64,000 nt of DNA from Sclerotiophoma versabilis (taxonomy: Eukaryota; Ascomycota; Dothideomycetes; Pleosporales; Didymellaceae). Below, one piece after another: positions 1-10,260 of this stretch. Position numbers and translations under genes: made by a program. The notes under the pieces were generated by a model. It saw nothing but the letters and a program-made list of their open reading frames with translations. It was not told the origin of the DNA and did not search any database. Position 1 is the first letter of the stretch, and each line of letters starts with the position of its first letter. Location of the stretch: positions 1,736,001-1,800,000 of the forward strand of contig JAAROD010000029.1 in the NCBI GenBank assembly GCA_012274445.1. The letters run 5' to 3'.

Positions 1-471
1 GTCCACCACCGCCCGTTTGGGACGTTTTGATCTCCACACAACCCGACAGGCGGGACATCCGGACAAGGGTCTCGAGGACGAGAACCTATATGGACTCGAA
101 TCTTTACAGCTGTGAAGTATAGGGCGCTCTGGCCTTTTCCATCCCTTGCACTCTGGTTTCTGCATGTCCACATTTCCTTTCTTCTCTTCTCTTTTCATCC
201 TCCTTGGGTTCGGATACGTTCTTCTCCAGACTGTTATACACTCGCTTGCTTAGATCTAAGATTGCAGCAATCTCGGTGGGACCTTGAATAGTTGGGTCGA
301 ATTGCAGCACTCAACAACCCCTTACAATCGCTTATACTCCTGCACTTCCATGCATTGACCAATTTTTCACGGTCAGAAACAACCAACCCTGTTCGCCAGG
401 GCCGACTTGCACGAAGCTCAACTTGTTCATCTGCCAAGCGTTTAGGGATTTGTCGGTCTTGAAGGTAAAGC
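1..471. other. 5' flank of first gene, no gene seen
   Basis: No convincing coding region. The pyrimidine-rich stretch around 170-210 and the 5' position suggest promoter or 5' UTR of the gene that starts at 472. The short ORFs here on the minus strand have no recognisable features. Confidence 0.4.
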
Positions 472-3400
472 ATGTCAGCAAGAGGAGCGCGGAGTCGAAA
501 AGTCCAGCAGAAGGACATTCAGAAGACAGAGAAAAGGGTAGCAGTAAAGGGAAAGGCTTCAGAGGTACACGATGCCTTTGCTGACTGGCGAGCGACACCG
601 AGTAGTAACGGGTCTCGCAATGCTGGACTCACCCGGTCCATTAGCAACCTAAGCCAGGGAACCTCACACAGCAGCGGGACGAATGATAGCAATAACCGGC
701 CACGTTTGGACACTGTCTACTCAAACGAATGGCCAGGCTACGGAAATGTGCCAAAGAGTACTGCAAGCGGCACAGCGTCGATATCTGACCACTCAGCCAA
801 AAGCAAAGAGAAGACAAAATTTCAGGCGAAGGGAAAAGAGACGAAGGCACCTCGAGGGCGAGGCGGGGGAGTACCACTCAAAACTACAGTGGCGCCAGCA
901 CCTGCGCCTCCACCATTTCGAGGCGAGTCACCTGCTCCGCGACTTCCAAGCCACAGGAGAACGTGGCTGGATTTCAAGATCTGGGAGGGCAAGAAAGAAG
1001 AGATGCGCTCTTATGGAGGATTTGTGTTCGTGAGTGAATCTAGCATATATATTACAGGCGAAGTTTGACCTCCTACAGGATGAAGATATGCACAATGGCA
1101 GCGTACTGATCTATTTCAAAGAAGAGCAACTAAATGAAGATCATCCGGTGCCATCAATACGCGCCGAACTAGATGTTCTTCAGAGGTCAGGATCAAGTTG
1201 GCTTACCAATGCGCTCACAATGGGCCGTCTTGATGAGGATGAAGACGTCTGGGCGTTGACGGATACTACTGACTTTATGGCACCACCACAACAGTATGCG
1301 CATAACAGAAGGATGCTGAGCCCAACCTCACTTGGCGGCATGTCACCAACACCGCTCGATATAGATCGTGTCTCCTCAAGAGCGCCATCCAGAGCCGCTT
1401 CTCGAACACCGCAGAGTTTTGCAATCGGCAGAGAGCGCTCGCCCTCTTCTGCACCTGTCCGACAAAGTAACCAGCAAAATCCCACACACGAAATATGGTT
1501 TACTGCGCCATCAGAGATGCGGACTGTGCAAGCACAAAGACTGCATCATGTCGCTATTCGGAACTTCCTTGCAATCTTGCACGGCAAGCCTATCGTAGGT
1601 GCAGATGTGTTCGATATGCTCAGCACACTTCAAACCCAGATTCAAGTCATGTACGACCTCGATACCGACAACCGGTCAACAACAGCGGCAGAACGCAGCG
1701 TACAGATGATCACAAATTATCTAGGGCAGTATGGAATCGATGATGTGCGCAATGACGTCAGGCATGCATTATCATTACTTGCATGGGCTGAGCAAGATAG
1801 TGTGAGGTGGCGACAGGGGTACCTGGAGTGCTTCGCGCATCTTGCGGGCGCAATAACGCCAGAGATTGAGGGCACTCTGGAGTTCAAGCGACTATCGATC
1901 GTGACAAGACGCAATCTCGGCATTGCCGCGAAGACTTTACAACTCAGAGCAATGGAAGCTGAGGAGAGATTGACCGGTTTTGACTTCGCAGATCTGTGGA
2001 AAAGCAGCCCGAAGCTGACGAATGGCCCCGTCTATCAGAGCTATCAAGCACTTAGGCAGTTCCTCATCGACCACTATGGGCGGATATATGGAACGTGGCC
2101 GCCGCCGTCAAAAGGTACCTGGCTCAATCGCAAAACTGTCCTTGCGATGCAGGATGACTTTGGATCTTTGTATGACTACCTCGTCAACCGCGACGTGTAC
2201 TGGAACCCTCGAGAAGAACGCGCTAGTAGAAAGTGGGAAATGCAGCACCGCAAGACTGATGAGTTCGAGGCAGATCTTCCGGAGCTAGGTATCACTGACA
2301 TGCTTGTGATGTACGATGCAAACGCTGGGTACGCACACATACCGCATCCCTACCCGTTGCTACCAAGGGAAGTCCCAAAATCTGCAAAGGAAAAAGAGAA
2401 GAAGAGCTTCTTTTCATCTTTGAAGAAGGAAAAAACGAGAGATGTCACCAAGGATGCCAAAGCACACCTCCAACTCTCTATCGTGTTCAGCGACGCTACA
2501 AATATTGAGAAGTTAGATGTCAACTTCAACGGTAAGGCAACCTTCATATTCGTATTCCCGTTACTTACAGGTGTTAGGATCTACTCTAATAGACAAGTTC
2601 GAACAATTCGAGCTCACCACTGATCTCAAAAACATCACACCACGCGAAGCCCGTCTCGGCCGGTGGGTGCTCCTCTACGGCATTTTACAAGTCCTCTCCA
2701 CACTGTCTGTCGACATACATGGCCTCAAACATACAGAGGGCGTACGCTACTTCCTCTGCACCGATCTCAAGCGCTGCCCGGAGTGGGTAACAAACGGTCA
2801 AATCGACTTCCTCGAGGCAAACCAGCAACGCTCGTGGTGTTGGCAGCGGGCCTGGGACCCTACGCCTGTCCGCAACGTACCCGTCGAACTCGAAGCTACG
2901 ACCTCTCCAGACCGACATACCTCACCTCCGCCACGCTCGCGTTCGGACACGCAAACTCGAACACAGACGCAAAACACGCCCAACACCACACCTCCACCCC
3001 AGCGCCCCCTTCCCCCAGCGCCACTAGACTTCGAAGGCGCAACCCTCATGCAAAACGACATCGCCCGCATCAGCGAGAAGATCGACGCCCTTTCTATGTC
3101 GCACAACGCATCGCGCATGCTACGCCAAGAATACGAGCGGCGCCGCGAAAACGAGAAGGTCATGGCCGGCGAATTTAAATCGCCCCGTATCAACGACGTC
3201 GGCGTAGATTATCGCCATCTACGCACCGAGGAAGCGTACCGCCTCGCAGAGAGCGAGTACACAAATCGTCCATTGCCGCCACTTACAGGAGATAGACAGA
3301 GGGGTGGAGAGAGGGAAAGAGAGATGTACATTCACCGCCCCTTCCCACCACCTAGAAGTCCTCTCAGAAGCCCTGTGTTGAGCGGTGCGAGTACGGATCT

Positions 3401-3596
3401 AGCTGGCTACCCGTTCAGTGCGGCCGAGATGGGGTTCCCCTCGCCCCCTGGGTATGCCGTTGGAGTGAGGGAGAGGAGCGGGAGCAGACCGCCGGGATAT
3501 GGGAGTGGAATCTTGGTCATGCAGGGCCGGGAGAGGAGCGCGAGTAAGCCGCCTGGGTATGAGGAGAGGGGTGGGCGGAGGGAGAGGAACGGATGA
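472..3596 (+). CDS. Large conserved fungal protein of unknown function, three exons
   Basis: I do not recognise a named family. Proposed exons are 472-1029, 1079-2531 and 2578-3596, giving about 1009 residues. Intron 1 (1030-1078) has a GTGAGT donor and CTACAG acceptor and is phase 0. Intron 2 (2532-2577) has GTAAGG and GTTAG and joins ...VNFNG to STLIDKFEQF in frame. The first 130 residues are basic, low-complexity and Ser/Pro-rich. The middle (about residues 165-700) is globular, with a WLDFKIWEGKKEE start and an acidic/helical body. A conserved-looking block STLIDKFEQFELTTDLKN / LGRWVLLYGILQVLS follows intron 2. The last 250 residues are Pro/Arg/Ser-rich and disordered, with repeated RERSGSRPPGYG-like units. 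No signal peptide or membrane segment is seen. A scaffold or regulatory role is possible but not shown. The 3' end of intron 1 is the least certain point; an acceptor at 1057 would also keep frame but gives a 28-bp intron. Confidence 0.75.
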
Positions 3597-4184
3597 CATT
3601 AAATCGTGTTATTCCATAACAAGGGGAGACATATTGGTTTCCAAGAAAAGTCTGGAGGTGATCGAACAGAAAAGTTAGTGGGACTCCTGAACGAAACCGG
3701 GCCTCTTTTTACTCAAACCGGCAAGTCATTATCCTTGTATGTAAAAACATCACTAGTACATTCATTCTATCACTTACCATGCCTCACCTAACAAACCTCA
3801 GTAAGCGCACCATCACCACCCCACACATCCTCCCCTAGATTCTTCCCCAGCAAACCTGCACTGATGTTCAAGTAAGTATTACTCTTGCGATGTGTCTATT
3901 CGGTAAGGACCGTTGACGTATTTACTGACACTGATGATAACTAGCAGTAAGCATCTTATTAAGACAGTAGTATAACCAAAGGCAGAGAATTATATTACCA
4001 TTATACTATGCTTAGCACTTATGCAAACATCGTATCAGCTCGTTAAGCAGGTATAGGAGACTCACTTGCAGCTACATCACCATCAGCAGCCGGTGTATTG
4101 GTAAATTATCCTTTCAGGCAGAGGCAGGGATTTCAGTTTCTGTCTACACCACGATCAACGTTGAAGTCTTGTCTAATCAACCTA
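3597..4184. other. Intergenic, no gene seen
   Basis: Moderately AT-rich spacer after the large gene, with only short ORFs lacking features. A possible third exon of the broken cysteine-rich locus downstream on the minus strand could lie near 4080-4140, but this is a guess. Confidence 0.35.
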
Positions 4185-4563
4185 CTAAGCAAAGGTTGTA
4201 GGGCCACTTACTATTTGGCATCTGTAACCATTGGGGAAGTTTGAGCACAAGGTGCCGCTGCAGCATCTAGAGCCAGCGGCACGAAAAAGTCCACCGCGGC
4301 AATAGGCACGATCCAAACCGAGGCAACATTCGTTATCACGGAGACGCGGAGGACTTATAGGCAGAGGAGGGCAACGACGTATCACTGGGTTAGCACCCAA
4401 ACCCGAGGCCCATCCGCAAATGGCACTCCGACTACAAGGCGGGGCCGAATCGCAGAGGGGGTGATCATCTTGTCAGGGCTTTAGCGTTGTATCTTGAACT
4501 GTCCCGGAGTCACAAATGACTAGAACTATGCAAGCGAAGAAAGCAAAGAGGAGGCACGGGAAT
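4185..4563 (-). pseudogene. Cysteine-rich secreted-protein-like locus, probably broken
   Basis: On the minus strand one frame encodes a strongly hydrophobic leader (FPCLLFAFFACIVLVI, about 4515-4563). After a TGA at 4473-4475 the same frame continues into a cysteine-rich segment of roughly 95 residues with about 11 Cys, including ECCLG, SRCCSG and CSNFPNGYRC. This is the layout of a small secreted effector-like protein. No ATG precedes the leader in frame, although a TATATAAA box lies upstream (4609-4616, minus strand). The TGA could be removed by a weak 45-bp in-frame intron (GTGACT..ACAAG). A perfect GTAAGT donor after ...YRCQI suggests a further 3' exon. The missing start codon argues for a decayed or unrecognised gene model. 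Function unknown. Confidence 0.35.
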
Positions 4564-4619
4564 GTTGTAGCAAACCTTTCGGATTCCTTTGGATTGAAAA
4601 TGACATTATTTATATAAGC

Positions 4620-5363
4620 TAGCCAAACACTGACGTTAGTCAAGCCAATCTCAGCACATTCTTGCCGCGGGTCCTATTACGATTGCTATCTTTGTACCCT
4701 TACACCATACTCTCATCTCAAAACGTACAGAGAATATCAGACCCTCGACGATGTCTAATCAACGCATCTTCTTAGTAGAGGGAGAGGACTTCAATAACTC
4801 TCACGTGGTACTAACAGAGTCAGGCTTCTTACCAGGTGAAGCAGCGCTATCTATGCCCTTTATAACATGCATATTTATCAAGCCTGTAGAATATTAAGTG
4901 CCTGTTAGCCTCATCTTATAGTAATGCACAAAATCTATACTTCTATGTGGCAATATTGCTTGTGTAAGAAATAGCTGCAGAATGGCTAAAGAAGCTTTTA
5001 GAATAAAAAGACACGTGGTAGATTATAGTGAACATTAATACCTGTGCCTCTTTGAATATATATTTTACGGTCTAGTGCTGCTAGGGTTTTTCTTAGTTAC
5101 AGGTTTTTTTCATGGATTATATTTTTTTTAAGGAGTTACTTAAGCTACAAGTCTTCTTTACTAGTTAGTAACTTAGGATTGACAGGTCTGCAATCTAGGT
5201 CCAGCACACAAACAAGCAAGGATATTGTTTTGGCAGTAACAAAGTTTCTGGCAAGGTATTTCTTGAATTTTATTTTCAGCTTTGTTGAAAAGCTGCTTCG
5301 TACGAGATAATGTCCCGGGAACAGTCTCAATATTCATCTTCACATCGCCCTCTGTTCGTGCAA
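4620..5363. other. AT-rich intergenic region
   Basis: No gene seen. AT content rises around 4860-5130 without a recognisable transposon domain. It separates the two cysteine-rich loci and may include the terminator side of the gene at 5364-5675. Confidence 0.3.
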
Positions 5364-5675
5364 CTACCAGCAGTTTTGCTCACGTCCACCTGTTCCACAT
5401 ACACAATATCCATCGTCGGCATTGGATGATCCGGCTGCCTTGAAGCAGCAGCGTTCATAGAGCCCACAGAATCCACAGTCTCCGTAGTTCTCACATCTCG
5501 CTGAGATGAGTGATTAGCAAACCGACTATCATGCGAGTTGGCCTATAAACATACATTGAGTTGCCAGTACGTCCCTGGCCTCAAGCTGTCCGGCATTCTT
5601 TGCCTCGTCTACCAGAGGAGACGAGAAGCCGAAGGCGGCCAAAGAAAGGAAAGAGAGGAAAATGGAAGCCCTCAT
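5364..5675 (-). CDS. Small cysteine-rich secreted protein (effector-like), two exons
   Basis: Exon 1 is 5675-5555 and exon 2 is 5500-5364. The 54-bp intron has a GTATGT donor, a GCTAAT branch-like site and a CTCAG acceptor, and splicing is phase 1. The product is 85 residues. It starts with a signal peptide (MRASIFLSFLSLAAFGFSS), followed by a short acidic pro-segment ending in LEAR, a Kex2-type context. The mature part has eight cysteines, including CENYGDCGFCGLYERCC and YCVCGTGG, ending in NCW. Eight Cys would allow four disulfides, as in many apoplastic fungal effectors or antimicrobial peptides. I cannot assign a family. All cysteines lie in exon 2. The unspliced frame ends 13 bp into the intron, so a single-exon gene finder would miss it. 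The locus stands alone in a gene-poor stretch. Confidence 0.72.
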
Positions 5676-8600
5676 GGTGTTCTGCGTTTGCTTGGGAAGA
5701 GATATCGATTTCGTTGGAATTTGAATTACGATTGAAGATGCCAACATTGTGCCTCGCGGCCAGGAGAGCTACTTGTACTCAACGTGCTTGAATATAGCTA
5801 GACCTACATCGGACACACTACCCCCCTGGATAATGTTACCTCTGTGCTTGTGCGCGCTTTCTTTCCTCATTCCCCAGATTTGTACCATCCTTCTATTGTT
5901 TTCCAGAAGAAGACGCAGGAATGATTATTTGGTAACTCGTGGCAAGATCTGCGTCTGGGCAAGATATCTGGAACTCCATTCCAGTGAGCATTTGCCGTCA
6001 GGATCGAGTCACTGTACAAATCAGCAGTGCGTGAATTCGTTCCAAGCTTAGGCCTTCCGCTGTAGCCGTTGTATGGGAACTAACAAGATAGGGTTCCGTT
6101 GAGCGCGTTCAGGGTAGAGCCCTTGTTTTGACAATGCATTGTAGCACAAGTTCTGTTTGGCCTTTTTTTGGGACATTGTTTGGGTGCACATTGCCTTGTT
6201 GCCTCCAAGGTACGCAGTAAGAAACGCCGCGAAATAACATCACTATCTCTATCAAGCTGCTGCGGAACATTGCCAAACAGTCTGTGTAACTAACAGAGAA
6301 TAGGGTTGCGTTGTGCGTAGCCGGGGTCTTGGCGTACCGGGAAGCGTTGATGACATGCAAGATCCAACTCTTGTTCATATATGTCTGACATAATACAAAG
6401 TGCCGCCCTTGCATCTTGGTGGGAAGAAGGTAACAAAGGTAGTAGAACGGATTCAAAATTAGTCTGCAAATGCCCTGCTCTCGCACCATCGCGTTCAACA
6501 ATGGGAAGCTCGTTGCAGCCGCACCTCAGCGAAACAGTTTCAGAGTTGCCAAGTTGCATCATCATCTAATCTTTTGTTCTTTTTTAGATGCTTCCACCGA
6601 GTTAGACTTTTCTGTTCGTGGCCTTTCGCGAATCGGGTGGTGATCAATATGATAGGCTCAACGCTCGATACGTGAGCATAAAACGTGTTTCCCCGCCATA
6701 GCCCGTATTCGCAGTATGATTCAAGAAAGACCCTTTCTGGGCGAATCTCTTGCTGTCTCCCGGTAGCTTTGAAAGATCAATTCATACTTGCTGATCTGGT
6801 GTTAGCGCGTGGGTAACTTCAAGGGCGCTGGTTTAAAACCTACATAGACACGACGCTAACTGCTACTTAGGTGCATATTCTAAGTGGACCCTAAGCTGCT
6901 GCTTGCTTGATGAAGAGAGACTCTGCGATGCAATTCTTGTGGTGCAAGGTCTAAGTAAGCTCTACGACGTTGCAGTACAGGTCTAGTACTACTTCACTAA
7001 CTGCTAAATGTGGTGCAGCAAGTAGATGTGGTGTGGTGCGCCGACGTTCTTGATGCACCTACCTGCCTTACTGATGTCGAGCAGGATTGTATCCGCGACA
7101 ATGCGCTTGAGTACCGAGTTGTTGCCAAGATAGCAACGAGAATCAGAGGCAGATAGGGCTCACGGAAGCAGTTCGAATAGGCGAAGTTACACTTTAATTA
7201 GCGTGCAAGTCGGGGTCCCGTGTCAGGATTGTCACAGGGAACGGCTAGCTTGTTTTGATGGGCTGTGGAGGCAAGTATCTCCAGTGAACTCTTATTAAAC
7301 ATTCGCTTTCCCAAGTTTTCCCGGGCAGGAGGAGTTGCTCAATAGCAAACAATATAACCAACACCCATGCACTCACACTCTGAGCTTCTGCAACATATCA
7401 GCGCATAGCCGGGCTACCAGTATCAGGAATGAGTTTTGGAAGCCACGCAGTCTCGATGCAGAGGGCTACCGACTACTGCATGCGATCTCTGTACGCAGGG
7501 GACGGACCGGTCCGATCCCAAGTCTTCGGAATCGATGCAAGGGACATTGCTAGCGCAATCTTAAAGTGATACTTTGCAGGAGCGAATGTTCTCAAAGGCA
7601 CAAACGCACCAAACATCAAATCACTTTGCAGTCTTGTCTAGGATTCTCCGCGACCAACGTCCAAGCGGGTTGTCGGTGCTTCTACGTCATTGCAAGCGAA
7701 GCAACAGGGAAACAAAAGACGCCATCAGTGAGCATCACCGCAACCACTCAGCCGCAAGCACAGCTTGTTTGCTCGACAGCTGCGTGTCGCGACCATGTGT
7801 AGCACGTGTTACGGAAAGACGTCGATGAGCCCAAGCCACATTCCTTCGACAGGATAAGAAAGAAGAACAGTGCACAAACAGACATTCTCTTGTCCATACT
7901 AAAGAGCACGCTCAAAGAATGGAATTTCAGGTCACGTAAAAATCAGTCACTTTACAAGCTAGAACCACATCTAATGCATCACTATGCTGCAGTAAACTTA
8001 TCATGCTAGATGTAGACTCTGGCGCCCTATCGAGTGCAATGGATGCGAGCGAGCCCTGCCTGGCCAACATGTATTTAATAAAGGTAGTGCGCATACCGTA
8101 CAATAGACATCTACACTACTACCATCCCAACATCTAAACAGTCTCTATATATCTACGTATCCACATGTCCACATATATACACGTCCACTTTAACGATGCA
8201 AGACTTTCTCTCTATATAATAAACTTATCTATCAAACTACACACAAACAGCACTGCACAGCAATAAGATAAGATGTAGTTTTGCGAATCAGTGTTTATTT
8301 CTCAGATATGCTCTAGGCTACACACTTCAGCCTGCCTGCTATACGTGTGATACAGAGCTTGTCTGTGTAGTGTTCCCATTCGGACCATTGAAAGCTCTCT
8401 ACGAGTATCTGCGCTCATGCTTGGTGCCGCGGAATCGTCTGCGCGCGGACGGACGAGATCAAGAATCGTGGTGCAGAGATGCTGGGATCTGTTGGTGAGC
8501 GGTGCTTGGACGATCGGATGCCCAGGGATTCCAGTGCAGAGAGATACTGGGTTGTAACGTGACCGATGAAGGATGGGTGGTGGACACGGAGCTTCCATAT

Positions 8601-8699
8601 TGACGCTCGGAAATGCAGCTAGAGAGCGGGGCCAGACGGAGCAGGGAAAGACGGAATCCAGAGCAAGTGACACTGCGACCACCTGTTGACGTCGTAATG
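5676..8699. other. 3-kb gene-poor stretch
   Basis: Only short ORFs (up to 130 residues at 6109-6501, minus) with no motif, signal peptide or consistent coding bias. A 7-bp inverted repeat (gttagcg 6801-6807 / cgctaac 6854-6860) could form a hairpin but is not a tRNA. The segment 8000-8300 is rich in short ACATCTAC-like pyrimidine repeats and is probably the 3' region of the kinase gene. No tRNA or transposon was recognised. Confidence 0.4.
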
Positions 8700-9668
8700 C
8701 TAGTACTGAGGTGCTTGGTAGCCGCCCATCTGTGCCTGCTGGGCGGCGGCCATGGCCTGTGCGTGTTCCTGCTGGCGTTGGGGGAGGTCGTTGAACCAGG
8801 GGTGCTGCAGCGAAGCCGTGGCCGAGACACGCATCTCAGGGCGCAGCTGGAGCATGGTGTTCAGCAGGTTGAGGCCGACCTGGTCGACTTGCGGCAGGAT
8901 GAGGCGCAGGTCCTGGGTTGCGTAGACGGGGAAGTTGGCCTTGTACTCGGGGAACTGCGAGATGCCGGGCCAGGAGCGCTCCGAGGGGGTGCCCATGAGG
9001 CGGAAGATCTTCTGCAGCTGGTCCTCGTTGGTGGTGCCCGGGAAGAGCGGGCGGCCGGTGTACATCTCGGCCATGATGCAGCCGGCGGACCAGATGTCGA
9101 TGCTGGTGTTGTAGGTGCGGCTGCCCAGCAGGACGTCGGGGGCGCGGTACCACAGGGTGACGACCTCGTTGGAGAAGGTGTTGACGGGGATGCCAAAGGC
9201 GCGGGCCAGGCCAAAGTCGGCCAGCTTCAACTGGCCGCGGTTGTTGATGAGCAGGTTCTGGGGCTTCAGGTCGCGGTGCAGGACGCGGTTGTCGTGGCAG
9301 AAGGCGATGCCGCGCATCAGCTGGTACATGAACGACTTGATGGTGGGCGGGTCGAGGGCGCCGCGGTCGCCGCGCGAGTCCATGTAGCGCTTCAGGTCCT
9401 TGTCCATGAACTCGAAGACGAGCATCAGCTTGTTCTCCGTGTGGATGACGTCGTGCAGCAGCACAATGTTCTCGTGGCGCAGCTCCTTCATGAGCGAGAT
9501 CTCGCGGATGGCCGTCGACGGCGTGCCCTCCTCCGAGTCGAGGTGGATCTCCTTGAGCGCCACGAGCTCGCCCGTCTGGCGGTTGCGGCCCTTGAAGACG
9601 GTCGCATACGTGCCCTCGCCGAGCTTCTCGAGCTGCTGGAAGCTGCTGGGGTTGCGCCTCGAGTCCAT
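8700..9668 (-). CDS. PHO85: PHO85-type cyclin-dependent kinase
   Basis: An uninterrupted ORF of 322 residues. The glycine loop is LGEGTYATVFKG, with VALK for the ATP-anchoring Lys. The cyclin-binding helix is PSTAIRE, the catalytic loop is HRDLKPQN, the metal-binding DFG is in KLADFGLA, and SNEVVTLWYRAPDVLL forms the activation and P+1 region. The match along the whole domain to the PHO85/PhoA/CDK5-like branch is very strong. In yeasts this kinase with Pcl cyclins phosphorylates Pho4 and other targets in phosphate, glycogen and cell-cycle control. The ATG at 9668 (MDSRRNPSSF) is chosen because the kinase fold starts within 10 residues, and the extension upstream has only a GTG. The C-terminal tail is Gln/Ala-rich. 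The gene is very GC-rich at third positions, which creates long antisense shadow ORFs. No intron is seen, whereas many fungal orthologues have some. Confidence 0.95.
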   Translation of the reverse strand: MDSRRNPSSFQQLEKLGEGTYATVFKGRNRQTGELVALKEIHLDSEEGTPSTAIREISLMKELRHENIVLLHDVIHTENKLMLVFEFMDKDLKRYMDSRGDRGALDPPTIKSFMYQLMRGIAFCHDNRVLHRDLKPQNLLINNRGQLKLADFGLARAFGIPVNTFSNEVVTLWYRAPDVLLGSRTYNTSIDIWSAGCIMAEMYTGRPLFPGTTNEDQLQKIFRLMGTPSERSWPGISQFPEYKANFPVYATQDLRLILPQVDQVGLNLLNTMLQLRPEMRVSATASLQHPWFNDLPQRQQEHAQAMAAAQQAQMGGYQAPQY

Positions 9669-10260
9669 TCTCGGCTGCGAGGCCGCGCTGTCGCCCAGGT
9701 TGCGCACCGAAATCGACGACTCAGTGCGGAAGGGGACCGCGAACGTGCCAGCGATGGCCGGCTTGAGGCTGCCGCGCGGGGGGCGGTCGCTGTACTTCCA
9801 GAGCTCGGCGCCCGCAGTCGTGATCTGGCTGGCAATGCGCAGCAGCGGCGGCGGCGGCGGCGGCGAGAGGGAGCGGTCGCGGGCGGGGACAGAGGACGCC
9901 GTGGTGAAGGCCGGTGCAGAGGTGGGCGGAGGGGTACAAGTAGCGGTGATCAGCGACGGACAGCGGTGTGGTGGGTACTGTGTTCACCAACATGAGTCGC
10001 TGTCCGCTGCCATGGTGGGGCGCATGTGCCCGCCCCTACTGCCTCCTCGGATGCCGATTCGACCCTGCTATTAATACTAGCACCGCGCCTGCACCGCCAA
10101 TCACGCCTGGGGGCTGCTGGCTTGCATCGAGGACATGGCATTGCCCAACTATATACTGTCCACTCAAACTGCTGGACATCGACACGCCGCATATGCACGC
10201 TACAGGCACCGAACTCGGCTCGAACAGACGCCCAGCGCTGCCCCTCTCTGCACACCCGCA
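9669..10260. other. Kinase 5' region and ABC transporter 3' region
   Basis: The interval holds the kinase promoter/5' UTR and the end of the converging transcription unit. A GGC/CGG trinucleotide run lies at about 9846-9865, in the kinase leader if transcribed. No further gene is seen; long ORFs here are GC-driven. Confidence 0.4.

Noticed and set aside
1030..1057. 28-bp intron alternative in the first gene
   Set aside because: It keeps frame, but 28 bp is shorter than any other intron in the window; the acceptor at 1078 gives 49 bp.
6109..6501. 130-codon minus-strand ORF
   Set aside because: No signal peptide, motif or codon bias; overlapping ORFs of similar size exist on both strands.
6801..6860. 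7-bp inverted repeat as a tRNA or structured RNA
   Set aside because: Too short for a tRNA, no T-arm GGTTC motif or anticodon arm; could occur by chance.
8613..9995. 460-codon plus-strand ORF
   Set aside because: It is the antisense of the PHO85-like kinase; the very GC-rich third positions remove stops on the other strand. Low-complexity Val/Leu/Gly/Arg composition.
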